From: Embleya sp040605455
GTDB lineage: Bacteria > Actinomycetota > Actinomycetes > Streptomycetales > Streptomycetaceae
Reading direction: 5' to 3'
Assembly: GCF_040605455.1 (NCBI RefSeq)
Contig: NZ_JBEXCV010000017.1
Location: 1-64,000 of the forward strand
Length of the DNA stretch: 64,000 nt
Shown here: positions 1 to 9,030 of the stretch, piece after piece
Layout of the letters: every line of letters begins with the position of its first letter
Position numbering within the stretch: the stretch's first letter is position 1
The notes under the pieces: generated by a model
The model's database searches: none
What the model saw: the letters and a program-made list of their open reading frames with translations, nothing else
Told to the model about the DNA's origin: nothing
Program-made: the position numbers and the translations under genes

Positions 1-227
1 TGGCCCGTCGCGTGGCCCGGGCCCAGCGCACCGAGCTGACCGGATGCCGGCTGACCGAGGGCTACGCCGACGTCGAGGTGACCGCCCCCGCTCCTGCGGG
101 CACGGCTCACGCCACCGCCCGCGCGGGCCCCGTCGACCCGATGATCACATCATCCGAGCCGACCCCCGGCGCGTCAGCGCCCCCGACCCCCGGCCGTCCC
201 GCCCGACCCCAGCAGGGCGTCCAGTAG
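1..227 (+). CDS. TadE-like protein of the helicase/secretion neighbourhood, 3' end only
   Basis: The reading frame is already open at base 3 and ends at TAG 225-227, so this is the C-terminal end of a gene that begins outside the window. The visible protein contains RVARAQRTELTGCRLTEGYA and ends the conserved part with ATARAGP, followed by a Pro/Ala-rich tail. This pattern matches the small TadE/TadG-like pseudopilin-type proteins that close the Tad (Flp pilus) secretion clusters of actinobacteria, and these genes characteristically converge on a DECH-box helicase gene, as here. The last 54 bases overlap the helicase gene on the other strand. The family assignment rests on a short fragment plus this conserved neighbourhood. 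Confidence 0.6.
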   Translation, partial: ARRVARAQRTELTGCRLTEGYADVEVTAPAPAGTAHATARAGPVDPMITSSEPTPGASAPPTPGRPARPQQGVQ

Positions 228-2531
228 GGCGACCGCGCCGGGTTTGTCCAAGGGCTGGTTGCCGTTGCCGCATTTGGGGGATTGCACGCAGCTCGGACAG
301 CCGTGTTCGCATGTGCAGGAAGCGATCGCCTCGCGGGTCGCGGTCAGCCAGGCGGCGGCGGTGACGTAGGCGCGTTCGGCGAAGCCCGCGCCGCCCGGAT
401 GGCCGTCGTAGACGAACACGGTCGGCAGGCCGGTGTCGGGATGCAGCGACGTGGAGACTCCGCCGATGTCCCAGCGGTCGCATGTGGCGAACAGCGGGAG
501 CAGGCCGATCGAAGCGTGTTCGGCCGCGTGCGCGGCTCCCGGCAGGTCGGTCGGCTCGATGCCCGCCGCGGCCACCTGGTCGGGCGTCACCGTCCACCAC
601 ACCGCGCGGGTGCGCAGGCTGCGCTCGGGCAGGTCCAGCTTGTGCTCGCCGAGCACCTCACCGGTGATGATCCGCTTGCGCTGGAAGGAGACCACCCGGC
701 TGGTGACCTCGACCGAGCCGAAGTGCAGCCGGGCCGCGCCCCACTCCTGGCTGCGCACCGCCTCCAGGATCCGGATCTCGGTGACCTCACGTGCACTGGT
801 GGTCCAGTCGGGGTTGGCAGCGCGCACCAGCGCCACGCCCTCGCCGAGGTCGAGTTCGCGGACCAGGAACGTGTCGCCCTGATGCAGGTGCACCGCGCCG
901 GGATGGACCGCGGCGTGCGCCGCGGGCGCGTCGACCGTGCCGAGCAGGCGCCCGGTGTCCTGCTCGACCACCCGCACCGCCGGCCCGCCGGCGCCGCGGA
1001 TGTCGGTCAGGTCGGTGGCCCGCTCCCGACTGGTCCAGTACCAGCCGGTGGACCGCCGGCGCAGCAGCCCGCGCCGCTCCAGACCCGGCAGCAGTTCCGC
1101 TGCCACCGGCCCGAACAAAGCCAGGTCCTCCTCGGTGAGCGCGAACTCCGCCGCGGCCGCACACAGGTGCGGGGCCAGTACGTACGGGTTGTCCGGATCC
1201 AGCACGGTCGCCTCGACCGGGCGGTCGAACAGGGCCTCGGGGTGGTGCACCAGGAAGGTGTCCAGCGGATCGTCGCGCGCGACCAGCACGGCCAGCGCCT
1301 CCTGCCCGGCCCGACCCGCGCGCCCGGCCTGCTGCCACAACGAGGCACGGGTGCCGGGATAGCCCGCGATCAGCACCGCGTCCAGGCCGGAGATGTCCAC
1401 ACCCAGTTCGAGCGCGGTGGTCGCGGCCACCCCGAGCAGGCTGCCGTCGTGCAGCGCGCGCTCGATCGCCCGGCGCTCGTGCGGCAGATAGCCCGCGCGA
1501 TAGGTGGCCACCCGATCGGCCAGCGCCTCGTCCACCCGGGCCAGGTGGTCGCGCGCGATCACCCGCACCACCTCGGCGCCGCGTCGCGAGCGCACGAAGG
1601 CGACCGTGCGTACGCCGTCGAGCACCAAATCGGTGAGCAGATCGGCGGTCTCGGAGGTCGCGGTACGCCGGATGGGTGCTCCGTGTTCACCCTCATGGCC
1701 GGTCAGCGGCGGCTCCCACAGGGCGAACACCAGTTCGCCGTGCGGCGAGCCGTCCTCGGTCACCTCGACCACGGGCGCGCCGATCAGCCGCTCGGCGGCG
1801 AGTGCCGGATCGGACACGGTCGCCGACGCCAGGATGAACACCGGATCGGATCCGTACCGGCGACACACCCGGCGCAGCCGGCGGATCAACTGGGCCACAT
1901 GAGAGCCGAAAACCCCGCGATACGTGTGGCATTCGTCGATCACGACGTAGCGCAGCGAGCGCAGGAACGCCGCCCACGAACGGTGTCCGGGCAGCAACGC
2001 ACGGTGCAACATGTCCGGATTCGTCAGGACGTAGGACGCGTGCGCACGGATCCACTGCCGGACCTCCACGGGGGTGTCACCGTCGTAGGCGGCGACCCGG
2101 ACACGCCCGAGCGCGGGGCTCGCCGCCCGCAACTCGTCGACGGCGCGCGCCTGATCCGAGGCCAGCGCCTTCGTCGGAGAGAGGTAGAGTGCGGTCGCAC
2201 CGCGCCCGCTGGGCGCGTCCGCGCCCTCGACCAGGGTCGTGAGGACCGGCAACAGATAGGCGAGGGACTTGCCCGAGGCGGTGCCGGTGGCGATCACGAC
2301 CGAGCGGCCCTGTGCCGCAACAGAGGCGGCGCGGGCCTGATGCTCCCACGGCAGTTCGATACCCGCAGCGCGAAACGCGTCGCCGACTTCCGGTCGAACC
2401 CAGTCGGGCCAGGCCGCGGTAACGCCTTCGCGAGCGGGTATACGCCGGACGTGCGTCACTCGATCGGGTCGATCCCGACCCGCCAAAAGGCGGCCGAGAA
2501 GACCTTCCGGGGGGCGTGTTCTGGGCTGCAT
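174..2531 (-). CDS. DECH-box superfamily 2 helicase with C-terminal DUF1998 domain
   Basis: A 785-residue ATP-dependent helicase. Walker A is ATGTASGKS at residues 81-89, the Walker B box reads DECH (residues 199-202), and a helicase C domain follows with the QxxGRxGR-like stretch QQAGRAGRAGQ. The C terminus has the DUF1998 cysteine cluster CTCEHGCPSC...C at about residues 739-754, which probably binds metal. The DECH box and the convergent TadE-like partner define the actinobacterial helicase/secretion-neighbourhood helicase, related to the Hrq1/MrfA-like helicases implicated in DNA repair; that role is inferred from the family. The gene is divergent from bldG, with a 126-base intergenic region between them. 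Confidence 0.9.
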   Translation of the reverse strand: MQPRTRPPEGLLGRLLAGRDRPDRVTHVRRIPAREGVTAAWPDWVRPEVGDAFRAAGIELPWEHQARAASVAAQGRSVVIATGTASGKSLAYLLPVLTTLVEGADAPSGRGATALYLSPTKALASDQARAVDELRAASPALGRVRVAAYDGDTPVEVRQWIRAHASYVLTNPDMLHRALLPGHRSWAAFLRSLRYVVIDECHTYRGVFGSHVAQLIRRLRRVCRRYGSDPVFILASATVSDPALAAERLIGAPVVEVTEDGSPHGELVFALWEPPLTGHEGEHGAPIRRTATSETADLLTDLVLDGVRTVAFVRSRRGAEVVRVIARDHLARVDEALADRVATYRAGYLPHERRAIERALHDGSLLGVAATTALELGVDISGLDAVLIAGYPGTRASLWQQAGRAGRAGQEALAVLVARDDPLDTFLVHHPEALFDRPVEATVLDPDNPYVLAPHLCAAAAEFALTEEDLALFGPVAAELLPGLERRGLLRRRSTGWYWTSRERATDLTDIRGAGGPAVRVVEQDTGRLLGTVDAPAAHAAVHPGAVHLHQGDTFLVRELDLGEGVALVRAANPDWTTSAREVTEIRILEAVRSQEWGAARLHFGSVEVTSRVVSFQRKRIITGEVLGEHKLDLPERSLRTRAVWWTVTPDQVAAAGIEPTDLPGAAHAAEHASIGLLPLFATCDRWDIGGVSTSLHPDTGLPTVFVYDGHPGGAGFAERAYVTAAAWLTATREAIASCTCEHGCPSCVQSPKCGNGNQPLDKPGAVALLDALLGSGGTAGGRGR

Positions 2532-2657
2532 CGGGCACCAGTGTTACATCCAATGTCGCGGGATTCATCGTCCCCTACTGCCCATAAGTGGTTGAATGCC
2601 TTGGCGGCTGCCGATCCATGGGGGGCGACCGCTCAAGAGCAAGGTGCTGGAGGATCC

Positions 2658-2999
2658 GTGGACTTGTCCCTGTCGACCCGAACCGAGGGCGGTCGTACGA
2701 TCGTCGAGGTGGGCGGCGAGATCGATGTATACACCGCACCCAAGCTGCGCGAGCAACTGGTGGAACTCGTCAACGAAGGCCAGTTCCATCTGATCGTCGA
2801 CATGGAAGCCGTCGACTTCCTGGACTCGACCGGGCTCGGTGTGCTGGTGGGTGGCCTGAAGCGGGTGCGTGCCCACGAAGGGTCGCTGCAGTTGGTGTGC
2901 ACTCAGGAGCGCATCCTGAAGATCTTCCGCATCACCGGCCTGACCAAGGTCTTCCCGATTCATCCGTCGGTGGCCGTAGCCATCGCCTCGTCCGACTGA
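2658..2999 (+). CDS. bldG: Anti-sigma factor antagonist BldG
   Basis: A 113-residue STAS-domain protein nearly identical in layout to Streptomyces BldG, which is needed for aerial hyphae and antibiotic production. It acts as a partner-switching antagonist of anti-sigma factors. The phosphorylatable serine is in FLDSTGLG at residue 57. The GTG start at 2658 is preceded by GGAGG four bases upstream, gives the family's usual length and begins MDLSLSTR; a much longer open frame upstream is antisense to the helicase and is not coding. The next gene codes for an anti-sigma kinase 74 bases downstream, as in Streptomyces, where the pair is co-transcribed. Confidence 0.95.
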   Translation: MDLSLSTRTEGGRTIVEVGGEIDVYTAPKLREQLVELVNEGQFHLIVDMEAVDFLDSTGLGVLVGGLKRVRAHEGSLQLVCTQERILKIFRITGLTKVFPIHPSVAVAIASSD

Positions 3000-3073
3000 C
3001 CGACGTACGTCCTGACCGGACGCACACCGCACCCGCGCCGGCCCGGGCGGGTGCTCGCACGGCTGGGGGAACC

Positions 3074-3541
3074 ATGGCCATCGTCGAGCTGCGCTTCAGC
3101 GCGCTGCCCGAACACGTCCGCACGGCGCGGCTCGTCGCCGCCGCCGTGGCGCGGCGCGCGGGGGTTGCTGAGACGGTGCTCGACGAGGTGCGCCTCGCCG
3201 TCGGCGAGGCGTGTTCCCGCGCCGTCGGGATGCACCAGGACGGGGTGGACGACGACCACCCGGTCACGGTCACCCTGGACGACGGCAACGGCCGCTTCAG
3301 TATCGAGGTCAACGACGGCGTGCCACAGCCGGCGTTGACCGAGGCGGGCCTCGCGGAGGGCGCCGGGCTGATGCCCGACATGTCCACGAACGGCTCCGGC
3401 CTGGATCTGATCGAGAACGAGATGGGCCTCGCCGTGATCCTCGGCCTGGTCGACGACCTCGACGTGCGGGCCGGCGCCGAGGGCGGCGTGATCCGCATGT
3501 CGTGGCCCTCCGGCGCGAAGTCCGCCGAGACGGTGGGCTGA
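3074..3541 (+). CDS. Anti-sigma factor, HATPase-type serine kinase (ApgA-like)
   Basis: A 155-residue GHKL-fold ATPase of the SpoIIAB/RsbW type. The N-box helix lies around VRLAVGEACSRAV, and the later glycine-rich ATP-lid stretch contains MSTNGSGLDLIENEM. It probably phosphorylates BldG and binds a sigma factor. In Streptomyces the gene directly after bldG encodes such an anti-sigma factor (ApgA). ATG 3074 is preceded by GGGGGA with good spacing. A strong hairpin 28 bases after the stop suggests that bldG and this gene form a two-gene unit. Confidence 0.85.
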   Translation: MAIVELRFSALPEHVRTARLVAAAVARRAGVAETVLDEVRLAVGEACSRAVGMHQDGVDDDHPVTVTLDDGNGRFSIEVNDGVPQPALTEAGLAEGAGLMPDMSTNGSGLDLIENEMGLAVILGLVDDLDVRAGAEGGVIRMSWPSGAKSAETVG

Positions 3542-3568
3542 GCAAGCCCCACTCCGTACGACCCTCAT

Positions 3569-3591
3569 CGCCCCCGGGACGCCCGGGGGCG
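3569..3591 (+). terminator. Hairpin terminator after the bldG unit
   Basis: A perfect 10-bp stem, CGCCCCCGGG with CCCGGGGGCG, has a 3-base loop (3579-3581). It is followed by ATTTC rather than a long T run, as is common in streptomycetes. Confidence 0.75.
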
Positions 3592-3795
3592 ATTTCGGCG
3601 TTCTCGTGTATCCCCTTTTCCGGGTCGTAAAACCTGATTCCGGATCGATACGCCGATTTTGGGAATCGCGCTCGGATTTCGTCGGTAATTTGATCTGATC
3701 ATGGCGATTCCCATGGTCTGATCTTGATCATTTGCATACACTCCTTTCGCATTGAGAAGTCCCGATCTGAAAGTGCTCCTAGCCAAGGAGGACGA
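3592..3795 (+). promoter_or_regulatory. AT-richer leader and promoter region of the pyrophosphatase gene
   Basis: About 200 bases between the bldG-unit terminator and the pyrophosphatase start are clearly poorer in GC than their surroundings. A 9-base inverted repeat, GGGAATCGC (3661-3669) and GCGATTCCC (3704-3712), could form a hairpin. TCTGATC appears twice (about 3694 and 3717), next to CATGG repeats. A strong ribosome binding site, AAGGAGG (3785-3791), ends the region. The promoter function is inferred, and I cannot place the -10 and -35 boxes with confidence. Confidence 0.4.
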
Positions 3796-6150
3796 ATGTC
3801 CGGGATCCACCCCTCCGAACTCACCGTCGCCGCGGACGTCTCCGTCTCCGGCGGCAACCTCACCTACGTCGTCATCGTCGCGGTGATCGCCCTCGGTGCC
3901 CTGGGCGTCGCCGCCGGACTCGTGCGTCAAGTGCTCGCCGCAGACGAGGGCACCGAATCCATGCGCCGGATCGCCGGCGCGATCCAAGAGGGCGCGGCGG
4001 CCTACCTGACCCGTCAGTTCCGCACCCTCGCGGTCTTCGCGGTGGGCGTCTTCTTCCTGCTCATGCTGTTGCCCGCGGACGACTGGAACGAGCGGATCGG
4101 CCGCTCGATATTCTTCCTGGTGGGCGCGGTCTTCTCGGCCGTCACCGGGTACGTGGGCATGTGGCTGGCGGTGCGCAGCAACGTGCGCGTCGCGGCAGCC
4201 GCCCGGGCCGGCAATGCCGGTCGGGACGCGGCGATGCGGATCGCCTTCCGCACCGGCGGCGTCGCGGGCATGTTCACGGTCGGCCTGGGCCTGTTCGGGG
4301 CCGCGCTCGTGGTGATCCTGTACCGCGAGGACGCTCCCAAGGTGCTCGAGGGCTTCGGCTTCGGCGCCGCGCTGCTCGCGATGTTCATGCGGGTGGGCGG
4401 CGGCATCTTCACCAAGGCCGCCGACGTCGGCGCGGACCTGGTCGGCAAGGTCGAACAGGGCATCCCCGAGGACGACCCGCGCAACGCCGCGACGATCGCC
4501 GACAACGTCGGCGACAACGTGGGCGACTGTGCGGGCATGGCCGCGGACCTGTTCGAGTCGTACGCGGTCACCCTGGTCGCCGCGCTGATCCTGGGCAAGG
4601 CCGCCTTCGGCGACGCGGGTCTGGTCTTCCCGCTGATCGTGCCCGCGATCGGCGTGCTGACCGCGATCGTGGGCATCTACACGGTCGCGCCCCGGCCGGG
4701 CGACCGCAGCGGCATGACCGCGATCAACCGGGGCTTCTTCGTCTCGGCGGTCATCTCGCTCATCCTGGTCGCGGGCGCCGCGTTCCTGTACCTGCCGAGC
4801 AAGTTCTCGGACCTGGACGGGCTGAGCGATCAGGAGATCCTCGCGCACGACGCCGATCCGCGGGTGTTCGCGCTGGTGGCGGTGCTGATCGGGATCGTGC
4901 TCGCGGCGGTCATCCAACAGTTGACCGGCTACTTCACCGAGACCAGCCGGCGACCGGTGCGCGATGTCACCAAGACCTCGCTGACCGGTCCGGCCACGGT
5001 GATCCTGTCCGGCATCGCGCTCGGCCTGGAGTCCTCGGTGTACGCGGCGGTGCTGATCTCGGTGGCGGTGCTGGGCGCGTACCTGCTCGGCGCCGGGATC
5101 ATCATGCTCGCGCTGTTCGCGGTCGCGCTCGCGGGCACCGGCCTGTTGACCACGGTCGGGGTGATCGTGGCCATGGACACCTTCGGCCCGGTCTCCGACA
5201 ACGCGCAGGGCATCGCCGAGATGTCCGGCGACGTCGAGGGCGAAGGCGCCCAGGTGCTCACCGAGCTCGACGCGGTGGGCAACACGACCAAGGCGATCAC
5301 CAAGGGCATCGCCATCGCGACCGCCGTGCTCGCGGCGACCGCGCTGTACGGGTCCTATCGCGACGCCGTGCGCACGGCCGTGGACGAGGCCGGCGGGCTC
5401 GCGGACGCCTCCAAGCTCACCTCGTTCGCGCTCTCCACCGACATCACCCAACCGAACAATCTGGTCGGGCTGATTCTGGGCGCGGCCGTGGTGTTCTTGT
5501 TCAGCGGCCTGGCGATCAACGCGGTCTCCCGGGCGGCCGGCGCGGTGGTGTTCGAGGTGCGCAACCAGTTCCGGACCCGACCCGGGATCATGGACGGCAC
5601 CGAACTGCCCGAGTACGGCCGGGTGGTGGACATCTGCACCCGCGACTCGCTGCGTGAGCTGGCCACGCCCGGGCTGCTCGCGGTGATGGCCCCGATCGCG
5701 GTCGGGTTCACCCTGGGCATCGGCCCGCTCGCGGCGTTCCTCGCCGGTGCGATCGGCACCGGCACGCTGATGGCGGTGTTCCTGGCCAACTCCGGCGGCG
5801 CGTGGGACAACGCCAAGAAGATGGTCGAGGACGGCAGCTACGGCGGCAAGGGCTCCGCCGCGCACGAGGCCACGATCATCGGCGACACGGTCGGCGACCC
5901 GTTCAAGGACACCGCCGGACCGGCGATCAACCCGCTGCTCAAGGTGATGAACCTGGTGTCGCTGCTGATCGCGCCCGCCGTGATCAAGCTGAGCATCGGC
6001 GCGGACGAGAACGGCGCGCTGCGTGCCCTGGCGGCGGCCTTCTCGGTCGTGGTGATCGTGGGCGCGGTCTGGTACAGCAAGCGCAAATCGGTGGTCGTCG
6101 GCGAGGACGAGGACGACCACGAGGAGCAGGTGACCAAGGCGGCCGCCTGA
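3796..6150 (+). CDS. hppA: Membrane-bound proton-translocating pyrophosphatase
   Basis: A 784-residue polytopic membrane enzyme that couples pyrophosphate hydrolysis to proton export. The catalytic signature DVGADLVGKVE is followed by the metal-binding stretch DNVGDNVGDCAG. The lysine in GNTTK at about residue 499 is the marker of the potassium-independent subclass, as known for the Streptomyces enzyme. A late segment with GDTVGDPFKDTAGP completes the active site. ATG 3796 has AAGGAGG four bases upstream; earlier in-frame codons extend into the leader and lack a site. The gene appears to be monocistronic. Confidence 0.95.
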   Translation: MSGIHPSELTVAADVSVSGGNLTYVVIVAVIALGALGVAAGLVRQVLAADEGTESMRRIAGAIQEGAAAYLTRQFRTLAVFAVGVFFLLMLLPADDWNERIGRSIFFLVGAVFSAVTGYVGMWLAVRSNVRVAAAARAGNAGRDAAMRIAFRTGGVAGMFTVGLGLFGAALVVILYREDAPKVLEGFGFGAALLAMFMRVGGGIFTKAADVGADLVGKVEQGIPEDDPRNAATIADNVGDNVGDCAGMAADLFESYAVTLVAALILGKAAFGDAGLVFPLIVPAIGVLTAIVGIYTVAPRPGDRSGMTAINRGFFVSAVISLILVAGAAFLYLPSKFSDLDGLSDQEILAHDADPRVFALVAVLIGIVLAAVIQQLTGYFTETSRRPVRDVTKTSLTGPATVILSGIALGLESSVYAAVLISVAVLGAYLLGAGIIMLALFAVALAGTGLLTTVGVIVAMDTFGPVSDNAQGIAEMSGDVEGEGAQVLTELDAVGNTTKAITKGIAIATAVLAATALYGSYRDAVRTAVDEAGGLADASKLTSFALSTDITQPNNLVGLILGAAVVFLFSGLAINAVSRAAGAVVFEVRNQFRTRPGIMDGTELPEYGRVVDICTRDSLRELATPGLLAVMAPIAVGFTLGIGPLAAFLAGAIGTGTLMAVFLANSGGAWDNAKKMVEDGSYGGKGSAAHEATIIGDTVGDPFKDTAGPAINPLLKVMNLVSLLIAPAVIKLSIGADENGALRALAAAFSVVVIVGAVWYSKRKSVVVGEDEDDHEEQVTKAAA

Positions 6151-6284
6151 TCCGATCCGAGGTACGTACGGGCGCGGAACCGGAGAAACCGGGACCGCGC
6201 CCGTGCCGCGTGCAAAGTGCGCGTTTGGCCGAACACCTTTGCGCTGTGCGACTCTGCGTCCGGCTCCGAGCAAAGGTGGAAAGC

Positions 6285-7052
6285 GTGTCGAGGAAGTTCC
6301 TGGTGGTCTCCGCGCTGGTCCTGGCATCGGCCTTGACCGCGTGTGGCGGCGGCGACGACAAGAACGACGAGAACAAGAAGAAGCAGGCCGAACTGCGGGC
6401 CTGGGCCGCGAAGGTCTGCGCGGTGGATGTGACGGCGCGGATCGACGAGGCCCGGGTGGCGCTGGCCGACGTGGACAAGGTGATCCCCAACGAGCAGCCC
6501 GCGACCCTGCGCACCCGGTTGGCGGCCGACATCTCGCGACTCGCCGACGCGGACAACGCGCTCGCCGACGCGATCGACAAGGCGGGCATACCCGCCGTCT
6601 CGGACGGCGCCGCGCTGCGCACGTCGGTAGTCGAGGAACTGCGCAACGCGGCCAAGGGGTGGGCCGGAATACAGGCCAAGGTCGAGGGCCTGGTCATCGA
6701 CAAGCAGAACGTGTTCGCCGACGGGCTGCGCTCGCTGAACCCGGGGATCGACGGGCTGCGCGCGTCCTCGCACACGGCCCTGGACAAGCTGCACCGCGGC
6801 GACGCGGGCAAGGCGCTCGCGGCGGTGCCGGGCTGCGCGGCGGGCAAGCCGGACGCGATCCCGACCGCTCCGGTCACCTCGGCGCCCACGACGAGCACCA
6901 CTCCCGGGGCCGGCGCCTCGGGCGCCGCGCCGAGCAAGTCCACCTCGCCGAGTGCTTCCTCGACCGGTTCCACCGCGCCGAGCAGCCCGCCGCCGAGCGC
7001 CGGCGCGGAGTCCTCGTCGGCGCCGCCGACCACCACGGCACCGGCCGGCTGA
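6285..7052 (+). CDS. Secreted lipoprotein with Thr/Ser/Pro-rich tail
   Basis: A 255-residue lipoprotein. The N terminus MSRKFLVVSALVLASALTAC is a lipoprotein signal whose lipobox LTAC puts the lipid-modified cysteine at residue 20. A charged alpha-helical middle part follows, with two further cysteines (near VCAVD and GCAAG). The last 70 or so residues are low-complexity Thr/Ser/Pro/Ala, a likely wall-spanning linker. GTG 6285 has AGGTGGAAA just upstream; GTG 6276 is an in-frame alternative. Streptomycetes have a small lipoprotein at the same place between the pyrophosphatase and methyltransferase genes. No function is known to me. Confidence 0.8.
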   Translation: MSRKFLVVSALVLASALTACGGGDDKNDENKKKQAELRAWAAKVCAVDVTARIDEARVALADVDKVIPNEQPATLRTRLAADISRLADADNALADAIDKAGIPAVSDGAALRTSVVEELRNAAKGWAGIQAKVEGLVIDKQNVFADGLRSLNPGIDGLRASSHTALDKLHRGDAGKALAAVPGCAAGKPDAIPTAPVTSAPTTSTTPGAGASGAAPSKSTSPSASSTGSTAPSSPPPSAGAESSSAPPTTTAPAG

Positions 7053-7088
7053 CCGCCGCGGCGGCGCGCACGAGGCAGGATGGTGCGC

Positions 7089-8612
7089 GTGACCATGAAC
7101 GACACCTCCCAGGTGGCCCGACTTCGCGAGGCACTGATCGCGGCCGGCTACACCGTCGACGGCTGCCTCGATGCCCTCGGCCCGCAGGCGTACGCGGCGC
7201 TGTCGCGCGGCGAGACCGTGCCGGCGCTGCGTGCCCTGCGGGCGGACGCGGCGAGCCCGCTCGCGGTGCTGATCCGGCTGTTCCTGCTGCAGACGCCGGC
7301 GCCCGAGGCGCACGTGCGGCGTGCCATCCCGCTGGCCGAGGCGCTCGCCGGCGGGCTGCTGGCGCAGGACGGCGACCACGTACGGCCGCTGGTGGACATC
7401 CGGCCCTATGGCGAGGCGGACACCGACTGGTGGGTGGTGTCCGACCTCGGCGCGGGCATCGGTGGGGTCAACGGCCCGGTCCGGGCGGACCACGTGCTGG
7501 GCATCGGCGGGGCGTCCACCACGCTCGCCGGGATCACCGTGCGCGAGCCGGTGGGCCGCGCGCTGGACCTGGGTACCGGGTGCGGCGTGCAGGCGCTGCA
7601 CGCGTCGCGGCACGCCGACTCGGTGCTGGCCACCGATGTCAACAAGCGGGCGCTCGACCTGACCCGGCTGACCATGGCGCTGTCCGGGGTGGGCAACGTC
7701 GGCCTGGCCGAGGGCAGCCTGTTCGAGCCGGTCGAGGGCGAGCGGTTCGACCTGATCGTGTCCAATCCGCCGTTCGTGATCACTCCGGTGGGCGAGCGGT
7801 ACACCTACCGGGACGCGGGTCTGCCCGGCGACGAGGTGTGTCGGCTGCTGGTGGCGCAGGCGCCGCGTTTCCTGAGCGACGGCGGCTACTGCCAGCTGCT
7901 GGCCAATTGGCAGCACCTGCGCGGCCAGGACTGGCAGGACCGGCTGGCGGCCTGGCTGGCACCCACCGGCTGCGACGCGTGGGTGGTCCAGCGCGACGTG
8001 CAGGACCCGGCGCAGTACGCCGAGCTGTGGTTGCGCGATTCGGGTGACCACCACGGCACCGCGTACGCCGAACGCTACGACGCGTGGTTGGCGGCTTTCG
8101 AGCGGGACGGCGTGGAGGGGATCGGATTCGGCTGGATCACGCTGCGTGCATCGGGCTCCGACACGCCGAACGTGCGGATCGAGGACTGGCCGCACGCGAT
8201 CGAACAACCGCTCGGCGCGGAGGTGCATGCCTGGTTCGGTCGCCAGGACAGGTTGGCCGGGACGGACGACGACGGCCTGCTCGACCTCGCCTTCCGGCTC
8301 GCCGACCACGTGGTCCAGGAGCAGACCGGCGCGCCGGGCGCCGAGGATCCCGAGACGGTCGTGCTGCGGCAGCGGCGCGGCATGTGCCGGGCGGACCGGG
8401 TGGACACCGTCGGCGCGGCGCTGGCCGGGGCCAGCGACGGGCAGCTTCCGGCCGGCGTCATCGTGGATGCGATCGCCGAGCTGCTCGACGAGGACGCCGC
8501 CGGGCTGCGCGATGCCGTACCCGGCGAACTGCGCGGTTTGGTGGCCGACGGATTCCTGCTGTTCCCCGAGGTCGCAGAGCCTGCCGGGGAGGCATCCGAC
8601 CCCACCGGCTGA
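7089..8612 (+). CDS. Class I SAM-dependent methyltransferase with HemK/RlmG-like NPPF motif
   Basis: About 507 residues. The first 130 form an actinobacterial N-terminal domain; then comes a methyltransferase-small domain with the SAM loop LDLGTGCGVQAL and the catalytic motif SNPPFVI, typical of enzymes that methylate N atoms of nucleobases or glutamine side chains. A C-terminal extension of some 200 residues is specific to the actinobacterial group. The substrate cannot be told from the sequence. GTG 7089 lies nine bases from AGGCAGGA; ATG 7080 and ATG 7095 are in-frame alternatives. Confidence 0.8.
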   Translation: MTMNDTSQVARLREALIAAGYTVDGCLDALGPQAYAALSRGETVPALRALRADAASPLAVLIRLFLLQTPAPEAHVRRAIPLAEALAGGLLAQDGDHVRPLVDIRPYGEADTDWWVVSDLGAGIGGVNGPVRADHVLGIGGASTTLAGITVREPVGRALDLGTGCGVQALHASRHADSVLATDVNKRALDLTRLTMALSGVGNVGLAEGSLFEPVEGERFDLIVSNPPFVITPVGERYTYRDAGLPGDEVCRLLVAQAPRFLSDGGYCQLLANWQHLRGQDWQDRLAAWLAPTGCDAWVVQRDVQDPAQYAELWLRDSGDHHGTAYAERYDAWLAAFERDGVEGIGFGWITLRASGSDTPNVRIEDWPHAIEQPLGAEVHAWFGRQDRLAGTDDDGLLDLAFRLADHVVQEQTGAPGAEDPETVVLRQRRGMCRADRVDTVGAALAGASDGQLPAGVIVDAIAELLDEDAAGLRDAVPGELRGLVADGFLLFPEVAEPAGEASDPTG

Positions 8613-9030
8613 GCGCGGCTTGGGCCGGTGCACCGTGATCCGGGGCGGTACGCCTGTACAGTCGCAGGTGTTGTCCCCACGGGATGCTCCTTGCCGTTGC
8701 CAAGAAAATGTGTTGTATGGAGGCGGCGGCCTCCCGCTCGACCGCGAACCAACGGGGTCGGGAGGCGGGAACCGCGATGCGCGCGTTACCGTTCGAGGGG
8801 CGGGGGACCCGGCCGTCGAAGCGAAGCGCCGGATCCGGGGGACGGTCCGGTCGGACCGCGGCCTCGGGACGACTCCGTGACGCAAGCCGAGCAGAACCGG
8901 TTTGACACACGGGGCCGACTCCCGGTCACGCTCCGCCACCCGGCAACCGCAATGTGAATACGAACCCCCGAGTACGGCCTTGCCCAACCGGGCACGGCCG
9001 CTGCCGACGACGATGGAGAGAGAAGCGAAG
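8613..9030 (+). other. Intergenic leader upstream of topA
   Basis: There are 418 bases with no gene I can support. Frames open here (for example 8628-8957) lack codon bias and family resemblance. The stretch around 8685-8725 is poorer in GC than its surroundings and is a plausible promoter zone for topA. Topoisomerase genes are often controlled by supercoiling, but nothing in the sequence proves that here. Confidence 0.4.
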
